Source: Salinicola halophyticus
GTDB taxonomy: Bacteria > Pseudomonadota > Gammaproteobacteria > Pseudomonadales > Halomonadaceae
Reading direction: 5' to 3'
Assembly: GCF_003206695.1 (NCBI RefSeq)
Contig: NZ_PZJN01000010.1
Span: forward strand, 97,072-161,071
Length of the DNA stretch: 64,000 nt
The translations under genes were made by a program, and so were the position numbers. Shown here in pieces: positions 1 to 9,128 of the stretch (within the stretch, counting starts at the first letter, position 1; every line of letters begins with the position of its first letter). Below the pieces are notes generated by a model. That model was given only the letters and a program-made list of their open reading frames with translations, did no database searches and was not told the origin of the DNA.

Positions 1-2
1 TC

Positions 3-419
3 GAAAACACGGCCGGGCAAGGCTCCAATCTCGGTTTTCGCTTCGAACAGCTGGCCGAGATCATCGAACAGGTGGACGACAAGAATCGCGTCGGCGCCTG
101 CATCGATACCTGCCACGCCTTCGCCGCCGGCTACGATCTGCGCACCGAAGCCGCCGCCGTCGCCATGCTCGATGAATTCGAGCGTATCGTCGGCATCCGA
201 TATCTGCGTGGCATGCATCTCAACGATGCCAAGAGCGAATTCGGCAGTCGCGTCGATCGTCATCACAGCCTGGGCAAGGGCAATATCGGACTCCCCGGAT
301 TCACCGCCTTGATGCGCGACAGCCGCACCGACGGCATCCCGCTGATTCTCGAAACCGTCGAGCCGGCCATCTGGCCCCAGGAGATCCAGTGGCTGCGCGA
401 TCAGCAGTCCACCGACTGA
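3..419 (+). CDS. nfo: Endonuclease IV, C-terminal part (partial)
   Basis: The reading frame is open from the window edge, so the 5' part is missing; about 138 C-terminal residues are visible. The protein is an AP endonuclease of base-excision repair, cutting 5' to abasic sites with a trinuclear zinc centre in a TIM barrel. Visible family motifs are [11 protein letters not shown], the [13 protein letters not shown] segment with metal-binding Asp and His, the HLNDAK segment, [12 protein letters not shown] and the ILETVEP end strand, in the order seen in Nfo/EndoIV. The tail after ILETVEP is of normal length, so the 3' end is complete. The identification is secure; the true start lies outside the window. 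Confidence 0.93.
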   Translation, partial: ENTAGQGSNLGFRFEQLAEIIEQVDDKNRVGACIDTCHAFAAGYDLRTEAAAVAMLDEFERIVGIRYLRGMHLNDAKSEFGSRVDRHHSLGKGNIGLPGFTALMRDSRTDGIPLILETVEPAIWPQEIQWLRDQQSTD

Positions 420-522
420 GCGTGCCCTATCTGATTCCCAAACCCGAGTCTCGAACTCGCTTTCCAGGCCTGGCCCGCGAAAGCTGGCTCTGACACCACT
501 AAGCTCCAAGGAACTGCTCGAC

Positions 523-810
523 ATGGATGGATTCTTCAACTGGCTCGGCGAAGCGATCGGTAACGTGATTCGTACCGTGGTCAATGGTCTGCATGCCGTC
601 TTCGGCAATCTATGGCAGGCAATCGACGGTTTCGTCGACGGTTTGACCGGTTCGCTCGGCATCAACGACTCGATCTTCAGCATCGTCGTCCTGGTGATTG
701 GCGTATTGCTGCTGCTCAACGGCATCCGGTCGCTGATTCGGGGCGGCGTCGTCGGCGGTATCGTCTGGCTGCTGCTCGGCCTGCTGATACTCAGCTGGCT
801 GATCCGCTGA
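523..810 (+). CDS. Small membrane protein, function unknown
   Basis: A 95-residue protein with two parts. Residues 1-45 look like an amphipathic, aromatic-rich segment (FFNWLGEAIGNVIRTVV), and residues 50-95 form two closely spaced hydrophobic helices with a glycine-rich turn (RGGVVGGIVWLLLGLL). It probably sits in the inner membrane. An AAGGA sequence lies about 10 bases before the ATG. It stands between nfo and aldA with gaps of about 100 and 180 bases and no operon link is evident. I do not recognise a named family, and the function is unknown. Confidence 0.7.
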   Translation: MDGFFNWLGEAIGNVIRTVVNGLHAVFGNLWQAIDGFVDGLTGSLGINDSIFSIVVLVIGVLLLLNGIRSLIRGGVVGGIVWLLLGLLILSWLIR

Positions 811-987
811 GCTGAATATCCGCGACTCGCGAGCTATTGCCCATTCCTGTTTGATCGGCGATCCAAACTTGTCATCGCTGGCCTCGTCTACCACCTTGAA
901 GTCACAGGGCCGCATTGATTAGCGGCCTATCGACGGCAAGCCCTGCCGTCCTTCCTCTCGAGGAAACAGGCCAAGGAGGCAAAATCG

Positions 988-2463
988 ATGAGTCAGTCAC
1001 TCAAATCGCAGCAAAACGGCGTCGACGTTTACAACCAGTTCATTGGCGGCCAGTGGCTTACCGGCGACGGCGAGCTGCTGGACGTGCTCAACCCGGCGAC
1101 CGGCGACGTCATCGCCCGCGCCCAGCTGGCCGATGAAAAACTCGCGGATCAGGCACTTCAGGCCGCCCAGAAGGCGTTTCCGGCCTGGTCGCGCAAGACC
1201 GCCGTCGAGCGCGCCGATTATCTTTATCGCCTGGTCGAACTGCTTCAGGAAAACCGCGAGCGCCTGGCTCGCCTGATCACCACCGAACAGGGCAAGCCGC
1301 TGTCGGAGGCGGATGCCGACGTCGGGATGTGCTGCGACCTGATTCGCTTTGCGGCGGAGAACACCCGGCGGCTCGAGGGCGACATCATCCCCGCGGATGA
1401 TCCCGACGAGCAGATCTGGATCCAGAAAGTGCCGCATGGCGTGGTCGTGGGCATCACCGCCTGGAACTTCCCCGCGGCGCTGATCGGGCGCAAGCTCGGG
1501 CCGGCGCTGGCTGCGGGCAACACCATCGTGCTCAAGCCATCCGAAGAGACGCCGCTGACGGCGCTGGAGATCGTCGAGCTGGCGCGCCAGGCAGGCATTC
1601 CCGATGGCGTGGTTAATCTGGTCAACGGCCGCGGACGCGAGATCGGCAATCACCTGATCACCAGCCCGATCACCCAACTGGTGAGCATGACCGGTAGCGT
1701 GCGCGGTGGCCGCGAGATCAACAAGGCCGCCGCCGAGCATCTCAAGATCGTAAGGCTCGAGCTGGGCGGCAAGGCGCCGTTCATCGTTATGGACGACGCC
1801 GATCTCGACCCGGCCGTCGATGCCGCCATCGCCTCGCGCTACAACAACTGCGGACAGGTCTGTACCTGCAACGAACGCATGTACGTGCAGTCAGGCATCT
1901 ACGATCGCTTCCTGGAGCGTTTCAAGCAGCGTGTCGAGGCGCTCAAGGTCGGCAACCCGCTGACCGACAAGGACGTCGACATGGGGCCGAAGATCAACGC
2001 CGCCGAACTCGACAAGATTCACGACATGGTCGAACACGCCCAGAGCCAGGGCGCGACGCTGTTGACCGGCGGCAAACGTCTGACCGGCGGCGACTACGAC
2101 AAGGGCAACTACTATGCCCCGACGATCCTCACCAATGTCGACAACGACATGGATATCATGAAAGACGAGATCTTCGGTCCGGTGGCGCCGATCATGAAAG
2201 TGGACAGTTTCGAGCAGGCGATGGAGTACGCCAACGCTTCGGAATACGGCCTATCCGCCTATGTGTTCACCCAGAACGTGAAGCAGCTGATGGCGCTGAC
2301 TCGCGAGCTCGACTTCGGCGAAATCTACGTCAACCGTGGCGGCGGCGAGTCGGTTCAGGGCTTCCACAAGGGCTACCGCAACAGCGGGCTGGGCGGCGAA
2401 GACGGCAAGTACGGCCTCGAAGCCTACGTCAAGAGCAAGACGATGTACGTGCACTATTCATAA
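988..2463 (+). CDS. aldA: Aldehyde dehydrogenase, AldA (lactaldehyde/glycolaldehyde) type
   Basis: A 491-residue NAD-dependent aldehyde dehydrogenase of full length, close in motifs to E. coli AldA, which oxidises lactaldehyde and glycolaldehyde. The N-terminal half carries the Rossmann cofactor domain with TAWNFPAALIGRK and LKPSEETPLTA. The general-base glutamate is in LELGGKAPFIVMDDADLD, and the catalytic cysteine lies in NNCGQVCTCNERMYV, a signature typical of AldA. The C-terminal EIFGPVAPIMK motif is present. A strong AAGGAGG ribosome site sits 7-8 bases before the ATG, and a hairpin terminator follows at 2541. It stands alone, so the physiological substrate is not given by context. Confidence 0.88.
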   Translation: MSQSLKSQQNGVDVYNQFIGGQWLTGDGELLDVLNPATGDVIARAQLADEKLADQALQAAQKAFPAWSRKTAVERADYLYRLVELLQENRERLARLITTEQGKPLSEADADVGMCCDLIRFAAENTRRLEGDIIPADDPDEQIWIQKVPHGVVVGITAWNFPAALIGRKLGPALAAGNTIVLKPSEETPLTALEIVELARQAGIPDGVVNLVNGRGREIGNHLITSPITQLVSMTGSVRGGREINKAAAEHLKIVRLELGGKAPFIVMDDADLDPAVDAAIASRYNNCGQVCTCNERMYVQSGIYDRFLERFKQRVEALKVGNPLTDKDVDMGPKINAAELDKIHDMVEHAQSQGATLLTGGKRLTGGDYDKGNYYAPTILTNVDNDMDIMKDEIFGPVAPIMKVDSFEQAMEYANASEYGLSAYVFTQNVKQLMALTRELDFGEIYVNRGGGESVQGFHKGYRNSGLGGEDGKYGLEAYVKSKTMYVHYS

Positions 2464-2540
2464 CGTCCACGTCCACCACGTACGACGCATCATGCACTAT
2501 GCGTGACAGTCTGGTTCAGCTTCACATTCCAGCCAAGCAA

Positions 2541-2565
2541 CGGGCCGCCAATGGCGGCCCGTTTT
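2541..2565. terminator. Hairpin terminator between convergent aldA and MFS genes
   Basis: A perfect 9-bp stem (CGGGCCGCC / GGCGGCCCG) with an AAT loop spans 2541-2561 and is followed by TTTT on the plus strand. It lies 78 bases after the aldA stop. On the opposite strand it lies 14 bases beyond the stop of the leftward MFS gene, where the downstream bases are only moderately T-rich. It is best read as the aldA terminator with possible bidirectional action. Confidence 0.85.
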
Positions 2566-2574
2566 CGTTGGCGG

Positions 2575-3774
2575 CTACTGCTGATTCCACGACGGCAGCA
2601 CGTGGTCACGATAACACCACACGATGAGCACACCGGCGACGAGCATGACGAGCGCCACCGCCAGGAGTATCGATCCCGTCGCCCACAAGCCGGCCGTCAC
2701 ACTCACGATCAGCCCACCGAGCGGCTGGGTAAGATTGTTGAGCATTACCACCAGACCGGTCGTCTTGCCGAAGTCTTCCGGCGGAATGACCCGACGGCGC
2801 AGGCTGCGAATCGACACGCTGAACATCTTGTCGAAGCCCACCACCAGCAGGAATCCCAGCGCGTAGAGCCAGGACATGGCGGTCACGCTTACCATCAGCC
2901 CGCCCAGCGCCATCGCCGTATACGCCACCAGCCCCAGCCGATCCGCCGGAATCAGCGATCTTGCAGTGAACAGCAGCACCAGGACAGTGGCCAGCGCGCC
3001 GCCGGCCTGCAAGGCACCGTAGTAGATTTCGCCATGGCCCTGAACGCCGGTGACTACCGCCGGCGCCGTTGCCAGCAGCGTCCCCAGCAGCAGATTGACG
3101 GCCATCGCCAGCCCGATCGATGCCGGCAAAGCGGGACTGGTTCTCAGGTGACGGCCAGCGATCAACAGCGCCCGATACCCGTTGGGCGAAGCCGATCGTG
3201 GTACCGGAAGCTCGGGCCGGGCCACACGTTGCCATCGCCACACCGTGATATCGCTCAGCAAAAACCCGAGCGCGATGACCACTACCACCACTTCCCATTC
3301 AAGCTGGGCCAACAGCGCTGCCGCGAACACCGGGCCAAGTACCGTGCCCAACTGATCGAACAGCTGGGCGTGGGAGATCAGCCTTTCGTAGCGCGCCGAA
3401 CCGAACGCCTGCACCAATAGCATTTCTCGCGCCATCACGCCCTGGGTCGACAGCACGCCGACCACGGCCGACAGCCCGATCAGCCACGCCACATGGGGCA
3501 GTGCCAGATATCCCAGGATCGCGACCACGCAGGTGGCCATGCGCCAGCGCTGACTCAGCCGCAGCAGAAGATCGTTACGATGGCGATCGCAAAGCTGGCC
3601 GCACAGCGGGAATGCCACGAAGCGCGGCAGGGTCTCGAAGAAGAACGCCAGACCCGACCAGGCGACGCTGCCGGTGAGCTGATAGATCACCAGCGGCACC
3701 AGGAACAGCAGCATCTGGTCGGCCAGTCGCGACAGCAGCAGCGACACGAAGAAGTGGTGGTTGGAAGATTTCAT
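2575..3774 (-). CDS. Major facilitator superfamily transporter
   Basis: A 399-residue integral membrane protein with about 12 hydrophobic segments. The loop after the second helix reads CGQLCDRHRNDLLL, a variant of the MFS loop 2-3 motif GxLxDRxGR, and a long hydrophilic loop in the middle (PELPVPRSASPNGYRAL) separates the two six-helix halves. It resembles EntS-like or drug-efflux MFS proteins, but no substrate can be read from the sequence. It is the last gene of a leftward operon: the LysR gene ends 49 bases upstream and a GGGAG ribosome site precedes this ATG. Export of a small molecule sensed by the LysR protein is an inference from that arrangement. Confidence 0.82.
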   Translation of the reverse strand: MKSSNHHFFVSLLLSRLADQMLLFLVPLVIYQLTGSVAWSGLAFFFETLPRFVAFPLCGQLCDRHRNDLLLRLSQRWRMATCVVAILGYLALPHVAWLIGLSAVVGVLSTQGVMAREMLLVQAFGSARYERLISHAQLFDQLGTVLGPVFAAALLAQLEWEVVVVVIALGFLLSDITVWRWQRVARPELPVPRSASPNGYRALLIAGRHLRTSPALPASIGLAMAVNLLLGTLLATAPAVVTGVQGHGEIYYGALQAGGALATVLVLLFTARSLIPADRLGLVAYTAMALGGLMVSVTAMSWLYALGFLLVVGFDKMFSVSIRSLRRRVIPPEDFGKTTGLVVMLNNLTQPLGGLIVSVTAGLWATGSILLAVALVMLVAGVLIVWCYRDHVLPSWNQQ

Positions 3775-3823
3775 TTCTCCCGCAGCCTCGCCTGAATGAC
3801 CGGAAATGTCGAGAGTTCCTCGG

Positions 3824-4708
3824 TCATCGCCCCAGACCCGCCCCTGACAGATGGCTCAGGAACTGACTGAACGCCGGCGTCTCATAACCTTTGCGCCAGG
3901 CCAGCTGAGTCTTCACGCGGCACAGCGGCGTCACATCGAGCGACTCGGGTATCTTCATGGTGTCGAGAACGCTCTCCGGCAGCACCGTCACGCAACGGCC
4001 GGTGCTGGCGAGGGCCACCATCACGTGATACGAGGATGTCTCCTGGATAGTCCAGTCATCGCTTTCCGGCAAATTCAAGGTCTCTTCCGCGATACGCCGG
4101 TAGGTGCAACCCGGAGGAAAAGCCGCCAGCGTTCTCAGCGTAGAATCCTGCAGGTCGGCAATCCCCTTCGGCGACAGCAGTAACAGTGACTCCTCCCAGG
4201 CATCCTGGAACACGAGATCGAGAACCTCCAACCGATCCGACCATTCACTGCCGAGAAACGACGGCGGGATCGCCAGGAATGCGCAGTCGATTCGCCCCGA
4301 ACGAACATCGTCCATCAGCGTCATCGAGGGCCCGGTCCGGAGCTCCAGGCGCACCTCGGGGAATGCCTTATCGAAGCTCGCCAGACAGTCCGGCAGGCGA
4401 CTGGCGGCAGTCGCTTCCATGCTCCCGATGCGGATCGTGCCGGGCGCTCGACCGCCGGTCACCACGTGCATCGATTCGGCACGCAGCGCGAGCAGCTTCT
4501 CGGCATAGTCGAGAAACATCTCGCCCGCGTGCGACAGCGAGATCCGCTTGCCGGTGCGTACCAGTAGATCGACACCGAGGCTCGCCTCCAGCTTCTGCAG
4601 CTTGGTCGTCACGTTCGAGGGGCTCTTGCCCAGGCGCCTCGCGGCACCGGTCACGCTCAGCTCCCTGGCGACGCAGACGAAAATCCTGAGCGATTCGAAA
4701 TCATCCAT
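3824..4708 (-). CDS. LysR-family transcriptional regulator
   Basis: A 294-residue protein. Residues 1-60 form the LysR winged helix-turn-helix (LRIFVCVARELSVTGAARRLGKSPSNVTTKLQKLEASLG). A linker helix follows, then a two-lobe effector domain from about residue 88 (GTIRIGSMEATAASRLPDCLASF). It lies between a flavin-binding protein gene (39 bases upstream) and an MFS gene (49 bases downstream), all on the minus strand, which suggests co-transcription. LysR proteins usually regulate divergent neighbours; here the gene is inside the operon, so autoregulation of the whole unit is plausible. The inducer is unknown. Confidence 0.9.
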   Translation of the reverse strand: MDDFESLRIFVCVARELSVTGAARRLGKSPSNVTTKLQKLEASLGVDLLVRTGKRISLSHAGEMFLDYAEKLLALRAESMHVVTGGRAPGTIRIGSMEATAASRLPDCLASFDKAFPEVRLELRTGPSMTLMDDVRSGRIDCAFLAIPPSFLGSEWSDRLEVLDLVFQDAWEESLLLLSPKGIADLQDSTLRTLAAFPPGCTYRRIAEETLNLPESDDWTIQETSSYHVMVALASTGRCVTVLPESVLDTMKIPESLDVTPLCRVKTQLAWRKGYETPAFSQFLSHLSGAGLGR

Positions 4709-4747
4709 GTCGCCTGCCTCGCCGGGCCGAGTATCGATGCCCGCCCG

Positions 4748-5239
4748 TCATGTCAGCGCGGCCTTGACGTCCTCGAGAGAGACTTCCGTTCTCATCTTCA
4801 GCGTATCCGGCGCCAGCTCTTTCTCCGACAGACTGTTCAGCCAGGCGCGCCTCGGAGTGGCGCGATAGAAACGCTTGATTCCATCGCCCAGAAAGCTCGT
4901 CAGATCGACCGTGTCATCGGGGTACAGCAGGCGGAACGCCTTCTCGGCCTCGTCGATATCCGTGACCTCGCCGGCCTCGCACTGCAAATAGATGCCGCGC
5001 AGGTTATTCGTCCCTCTGATGCGGGTCGAGTCATAGAACGTGAGAAAAGCCCGGGGATTGGCCGCAATGTTGTGTGAATGCACGGCCTCCTTCCATGAGG
5101 ACCAGTAGAACGTCAACGCCGAGTCGGGTATGGCCGTCACCGGGGTGTTCCAGGGCACATCGTCCCGGGAGGTCGCGATATTGGCGTAGAGACAATTCGC
5201 CAGTAAGTCGGCGCTGCGTTCAGCAAGATCAATGGACAT
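4748..5239 (-). CDS. Pyridoxamine 5'-phosphate oxidase-like FMN-binding protein
   Basis: A 163-residue protein with a PNPOx-like split beta-barrel. The N-terminal strand region LYANIATSRDDVPWNTPVTA and the segment LTFYWSSWKEAVHSHNI are typical of the family, whose members bind FMN, F420 or heme. The frame extends to 5290, but the ATG at 5239 is preferred because AAAGGTGA lies 5-6 bases before it, while the upstream ATGs have no ribosome site. It heads a leftward three-gene operon with a LysR regulator and an MFS transporter. The exact reaction is unknown. The upstream DNA holds a small inverted repeat that may be an operator. Confidence 0.8.
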   Translation of the reverse strand: MSIDLAERSADLLANCLYANIATSRDDVPWNTPVTAIPDSALTFYWSSWKEAVHSHNIAANPRAFLTFYDSTRIRGTNNLRGIYLQCEAGEVTDIDEAEKAFRLLYPDDTVDLTSFLGDGIKRFYRATPRRAWLNSLSEKELAPDTLKMRTEVSLEDVKAALT

Positions 5240-5262
5240 CACGTCACCTTTATTTTCATATC

Positions 5263-5298
5263 GAGAACGAAAACAATAATTCATTCTCAATAAGAGAA
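5263..5298 (-). promoter_or_regulatory. Candidate operator: GAGAA/TTCTC inverted repeats
   Basis: Within 36 bases upstream of the flavin-protein start, the pentamer GAGAA occurs at 5263-5267 and 5294-5298 and its complement TTCTC at 5284-5288. The last two form a palindrome TTCTC-AATAA-GAGAA. The block is AT-rich in an otherwise GC-rich region. It is placed where a promoter for the leftward operon should be and could bind the encoded LysR protein or another repressor. The half-sites are too degenerate to call a Fur box with confidence. Confidence 0.4.
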
Positions 5299-5420
5299 CA
5301 ATAGGGGCGCGCGTGAACGCGAACCGATCATCGAAAGCGTTGCCAGACGATTCGTGTATATCGTTCGTGCGCCGCTCATTCCCCGCTCATGCCTCCGGAT
5401 ACAGGCTGCTCGAAGGCACG

Positions 5421-5445
5421 AAAAGGCCGCTACGGATAGCGGCCT
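5421..5445 (-). terminator. Rho-independent terminator of pepN
   Basis: A perfect 9-bp stem (AGGCCGCTA / TAGCGGCCT) with a CGGA loop spans 5424-5445. On the minus strand it is followed by a T run (AAAA at 5421-5424 of the plus strand). It lies about 115 bases beyond the pepN stop, so a tandem repeat at 5484-5535 is inside the pepN 3' untranslated region. Confidence 0.82.
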
Positions 5446-5483
5446 GGATTCCAGCCAGAGAGCCCTGTCAGACCGTTACACGG

Positions 5484-5535
5484 AACGGCCCCATGAAACG
5501 GTTTCGTAAAGCGGTTCCATAAAACGGTTCCATAA
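5484..5535. repeat. Tandem repeat, 13-bp unit, four copies
   Basis: Four adjacent 13-base units begin at 5484, 5497, 5510 and 5523. The consensus is AACGGTTCCATAA. The last two copies differ only at the second base; the first two are more diverged. The array lies between the pepN stop and its terminator, so it is transcribed as 3' untranslated RNA. The remainder of the 5299-5558 interval shows no open frame with a ribosome site. Confidence 0.85.
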
Positions 5536-5558
5536 ATGCCCTGTGCGCTACGGCACCA

Positions 5559-8225
5559 TCAGGCATCCGCCAGCGCGCGCTCGACCATTTCGAACACATT
5601 GGGCGACAGTTTCTCGGCGTGGATACGCTCGAGTTCGGCTTTCATCAACGCCTGACGCGTCTCGTCGAAACGCTGCCAGCGGGTCAGCGGCGTGATGATG
5701 CGTGCGGCAATCTCCGGATTGAGGCGATTGAGCTCGATCACCACGTCTGCCAGCAGTTTGTAACCTTCGCCATCGAGGCGATGGAAATTGATCCGGTTCT
5801 GGGCAAAGGCACCGACCAGCGCGCGCACCTTGTTGGGATTCTTCATCGAGAACAGCGGATGTCCCATCAGGAAGCGAACGCGTTCGAGCACATCGGCCTG
5901 CGGGCGAGTGACCTGGATCGTGAACCACTGATCCATGACCAGCGGATCGTGGGCCCACTTCTCGCCGAACGCCTTGAGCGCCGGCTCGGCCAGATCGGTG
6001 CGACCGCTGTGGGCCAGCAGCGTCAGCGCCGCGCGCACATCGGTCATGTTGGCGCCCTGCTCCAGCTGTTGCTGCGTCAGGCTGACGGCCTCGTCGTTCT
6101 CGATGCTCATCAGATAGGCGAGTGCGACGTTCTTGAGACGCCGCTGAGCGATCTGCTCCGGTGTTGGCGCGTAGGGCTCGTCGCTCAGATTGTCACGATA
6201 GACGGCGAGGAAATCGTCGCGCAGCTGCCAGGCCAGCGACTGACGCACGAACTCCCGCGCGGCGTGAATCGCATCGACATCGACCGTCGGCTGCTGTTCG
6301 GCGATATACGCTTCCGACGGCAGCGTCAGCATCTCCGCCAGCACCGCCTTGTCGTCGCCAGGTTCGTTGAGCAGGCTGCGATAGGCCTCGATCAGGCGAC
6401 TGTCCATCACCTTCTCGACGCCGTTACGGTGCGCCGCGATCAGATCGTCCAGCGCCAGCAGGGTCAGACGCTGGCCAGCGTCCCAGCGGTTGAAACCATC
6501 GGTGTCGTGGGTCAGCAGGAACGCCAGTTCCTCCCGCGAATACGGGTAGCGAAGCTTCACCGGCGCGGAGAAACCGCGCAGCAACGACGGCACCGGCGCC
6601 TCCTCGACATCGGTGAACACGAAGGTCTGCTCCGCTTCACGCAGATGGATGACCGCGTCCTTGCCCAGCTTCTCGCTCTCGCCGTCTTCACCGCTCAGCG
6701 TCAAGGTCAGATCGTGGCCGGATTTGGTCCCGACCAGACCCAGCCGCACCGGAATGTGCAGCGGCAGCTTTTCGTGCTGGCCCGGGGTTGCCGGCGTGCG
6801 CTGAGACAGGCGCAGGTGATAGTTGCCCGTGGCGTAATCGTATTCGCCATGGGCATCGATCTCCGGCGTTCCCGCCTGGGAATACCAGCGCATGAACTGA
6901 TCGAGATCCAGCCCGGATACCTCTGCCATGCAGCCGACGAAATCCTCGATCGTCACTGCCTGACCATCGAAGCGTTCGAAGTAGAGATCGCTGCCACGCC
7001 GGAAGTCTTCCCAGCCCAGCAGGTGTCGCAACATGCGCACCACCTCGGCACCCTTCTCGTAGATGGTCAGGGTGTAGAAGTTGGAGATCTCGATGTAGTG
7101 ATCGGGCCGGATTGGGTGGGCGGTCGGGCCGGCGTCTTCGGCGAACTGCGCGGTGCGGAAGAACGAGACGTCCTCGATCCGCTTGACCGGCGCCGAGTTG
7201 ACGTCGGCGGAGAAAGTCTGGTCGCGGAAGACGGTGAAGCCTTCCTTCAGCGAGAGCTGGAACCAGTCGCGACAGGTGACGCGATTGCCCGACCAGTTAT
7301 GAAAATACTCGTGGGCGACGATACCCTCGACCCGCTGGAAGGCCGCATCGGTGGCGGTCTGCGGATGAGTCAGCACCGCCGCCGAATTGAAGATATTGAG
7401 CCCCTTGTTCTCCATCGCGCCCATGTTGAAGTCGTTGACGGCGACGATCATGAAACGATCCAGGTCGTACTCGCGACCGTAGGTCTCTTCGTCCCACTGC
7501 ATCGAACACTTGAGCGACGCCATGGCGTGCTCGGTCTTGTCGAGATTCTCTGCCTCGACCCAGATCTGCAGCAAGACGTCGCGACCACTCATCGTGGTGT
7601 AGTGGTCCTCGACTTTTTCCAGGCTGCCTGCAACCAGCGCGAACAGGTAGCTGGGCTTGGGGTGCGGATCTTCCCAGGTCACGAAATGACGGCCGTTGGG
7701 CAGCTCGCCCTGCTCCACCGGGTTGCCGTTGGAGAGCAGCACCGGGAGCGACTCGCGATCGCCGATCAGCGTGGTCGAGAAGGTCGCCATCACGTCCGGC
7801 CGATCGGGATAAAAGGTGATTCGGCGGAAGCCTTCCGGCTCGCACTGGGTGCAGAACATGCCGTTGGAGCGGTACAGACCTTCCAGCGCGGTATTGGCGT
7901 CGGGGTCGATCTCGACTTCGGTATCGAGCAGAAAGCGCTCCGGCACCGTGGGGATGGTCAGCGTCTCGTCGTCGACCGTGAACTCGTCGGCGTCCAGCGT
8001 CTGGCCGTCGATCGCGACGCTGATCAGCTTGATCTGCTCACCCGCCAGCTCCAGCGGCAGGCCGGCCCCATTCTCGTTTGGCTCGCGACCAGGGTGACGT
8101 TCCACGTGCAAGCGTGCCTTGACCCGGGTGGCAGACGGCTCGAGATCAAAGCTGAGCTCGGTGTGCGTGACGCGGTACGCCGGCGGGAGATAATCCTTGA
8201 GATAGGTCGCTTGCATCTCAGACAT
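5559..8225 (-). CDS. pepN: Aminopeptidase N
   Basis: An 888-residue M1-family zinc aminopeptidase, the normal length for the proteobacterial PepN group. It trims N-terminal residues from peptides in the cytoplasm. The N-terminal beta domain ends in an NGMFCTQCEPEGFRRI segment. The substrate-binding GAMEN motif is at residues 269-273, the zinc site HEYFH at 305-309, and the third ligand glutamate is in SLKEGF near 328. A long alpha-helical C-terminal domain follows. The gene is monocistronic: it is flanked by a 240-base gap upstream and by its own terminator at 5421-5445. Confidence 0.97.
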   Translation of the reverse strand: MSEMQATYLKDYLPPAYRVTHTELSFDLEPSATRVKARLHVERHPGREPNENGAGLPLELAGEQIKLISVAIDGQTLDADEFTVDDETLTIPTVPERFLLDTEVEIDPDANTALEGLYRSNGMFCTQCEPEGFRRITFYPDRPDVMATFSTTLIGDRESLPVLLSNGNPVEQGELPNGRHFVTWEDPHPKPSYLFALVAGSLEKVEDHYTTMSGRDVLLQIWVEAENLDKTEHAMASLKCSMQWDEETYGREYDLDRFMIVAVNDFNMGAMENKGLNIFNSAAVLTHPQTATDAAFQRVEGIVAHEYFHNWSGNRVTCRDWFQLSLKEGFTVFRDQTFSADVNSAPVKRIEDVSFFRTAQFAEDAGPTAHPIRPDHYIEISNFYTLTIYEKGAEVVRMLRHLLGWEDFRRGSDLYFERFDGQAVTIEDFVGCMAEVSGLDLDQFMRWYSQAGTPEIDAHGEYDYATGNYHLRLSQRTPATPGQHEKLPLHIPVRLGLVGTKSGHDLTLTLSGEDGESEKLGKDAVIHLREAEQTFVFTDVEEAPVPSLLRGFSAPVKLRYPYSREELAFLLTHDTDGFNRWDAGQRLTLLALDDLIAAHRNGVEKVMDSRLIEAYRSLLNEPGDDKAVLAEMLTLPSEAYIAEQQPTVDVDAIHAAREFVRQSLAWQLRDDFLAVYRDNLSDEPYAPTPEQIAQRRLKNVALAYLMSIENDEAVSLTQQQLEQGANMTDVRAALTLLAHSGRTDLAEPALKAFGEKWAHDPLVMDQWFTIQVTRPQADVLERVRFLMGHPLFSMKNPNKVRALVGAFAQNRINFHRLDGEGYKLLADVVIELNRLNPEIAARIITPLTRWQRFDETRQALMKAELERIHAEKLSPNVFEMVERALADA

Positions 8226-8466
8226 GGCAACGCTCCTTGCAGAAATGGGTAGGTCGAATCAGCGGAGCGCATCAGAGAACCGAGCCCGGATCACGGGATC
8301 GAGTCCGTCGTAATTCATCGATGCCCTTGCCGATCGACGATCGGACACCATTCTACCCGCGTGACCAGCGCAATATCGAATCGCTGACGTGGCTATGGGA
8401 TAGTCAAGGCTCTGGGTAGCCGTGGCTAGAATGCCAGGAAGGGAAACAGCGGCAGCCGTCGAGAGG

Positions 8467-8886
8467 TCAACGTCGCTCGGAGGCATCTTCCGACCAGACG
8501 CCGCGCACCGGGCACTGCAGGCTAGGTAGCGGGCGCGTCACGATCCAGACCGCGAGCCCGGCAAGACCCACGATCAAGCCGATCTTGAGCGGCCAGTGGG
8601 AAACGGTAAAAGCGATGATCGCACACGACACGCTGAGCATGACCACGGCCATGATCTTGGCGTGCTTGGGGATGGCGCGCTCCCGCTCCCAGGACTGGAT
8701 CGGCGGGCCGAAGCGCGGATGATTGCGAATCCAGTTGGCGAATCGGGGAGAGCCTCGGGAAGCCAGCCAGACCGCCGCCAGCATGAAACACGTGGTCGGC
8801 ATCACCGGCAGAAAGAGACCGATCACGCCCAGCGCGAAGCTGATGGCGGCCAAGGTGACATAAATGGCATTACGCATGCCGGACAT
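8467..8886 (-). CDS. YbaN-like (DUF454) inner membrane protein
   Basis: A protein of about 139 residues. The N-terminal half has the DUF454 pattern: a hydrophobic helix with GLFLPVMPTTCFMLAAVWLASRGSPRFANWIRNHPRFGPPIQ, then a basic segment ERERAIPKHAK, then two more membrane helices. The function of YbaN proteins is unknown. An in-frame GTG at 8892 is an alternative start; the ATG at 8886 has GGAG five bases upstream. The 240 bases between it and pepN and the 236 bases up to 9128 contain no further supported gene. Confidence 0.82.
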   Translation of the reverse strand: MSGMRNAIYVTLAAISFALGVIGLFLPVMPTTCFMLAAVWLASRGSPRFANWIRNHPRFGPPIQSWERERAIPKHAKIMAVVMLSVSCAIIAFTVSHWPLKIGLIVGLAGLAVWIVTRPLPSLQCPVRGVWSEDASERR

Positions 8887-9128
8887 CCCCACTCCGGTGT
8901 GTCGATAGCGCCACCCGAGAGCGACGCCAGAACAGGTAGTGTAAACCAGCCCCGGTCACCCGCTCCAATGTCCAGCCATGGAAAAGGCCAATGTCGGCGA
9001 TAGAAAGACCGACCATTCACATGGCGGCGGTTAATATCGCCCGGCCATCCGGTCTGGGCACGCTGGGGCTGAATCGCGAGACAGCTGCTGCCGCACTCCG
9101 CCTATGCTTTCACGCTTCATGTCCCGCT

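Noticed and set aside
5263..5298. Fur box upstream of the flavin-binding protein
   Set aside because: Only one half (TGAGAAT) resembles the consensus; the other half does not match, so it is reported only as an unassigned inverted repeat.
5619..8252. 877-residue open frame on the plus strand opposite pepN
   Set aside because: It is the complement of pepN codons in GC-rich DNA, has no recognisable domain and a His/Gln/Arg-rich composition typical of antisense frames.
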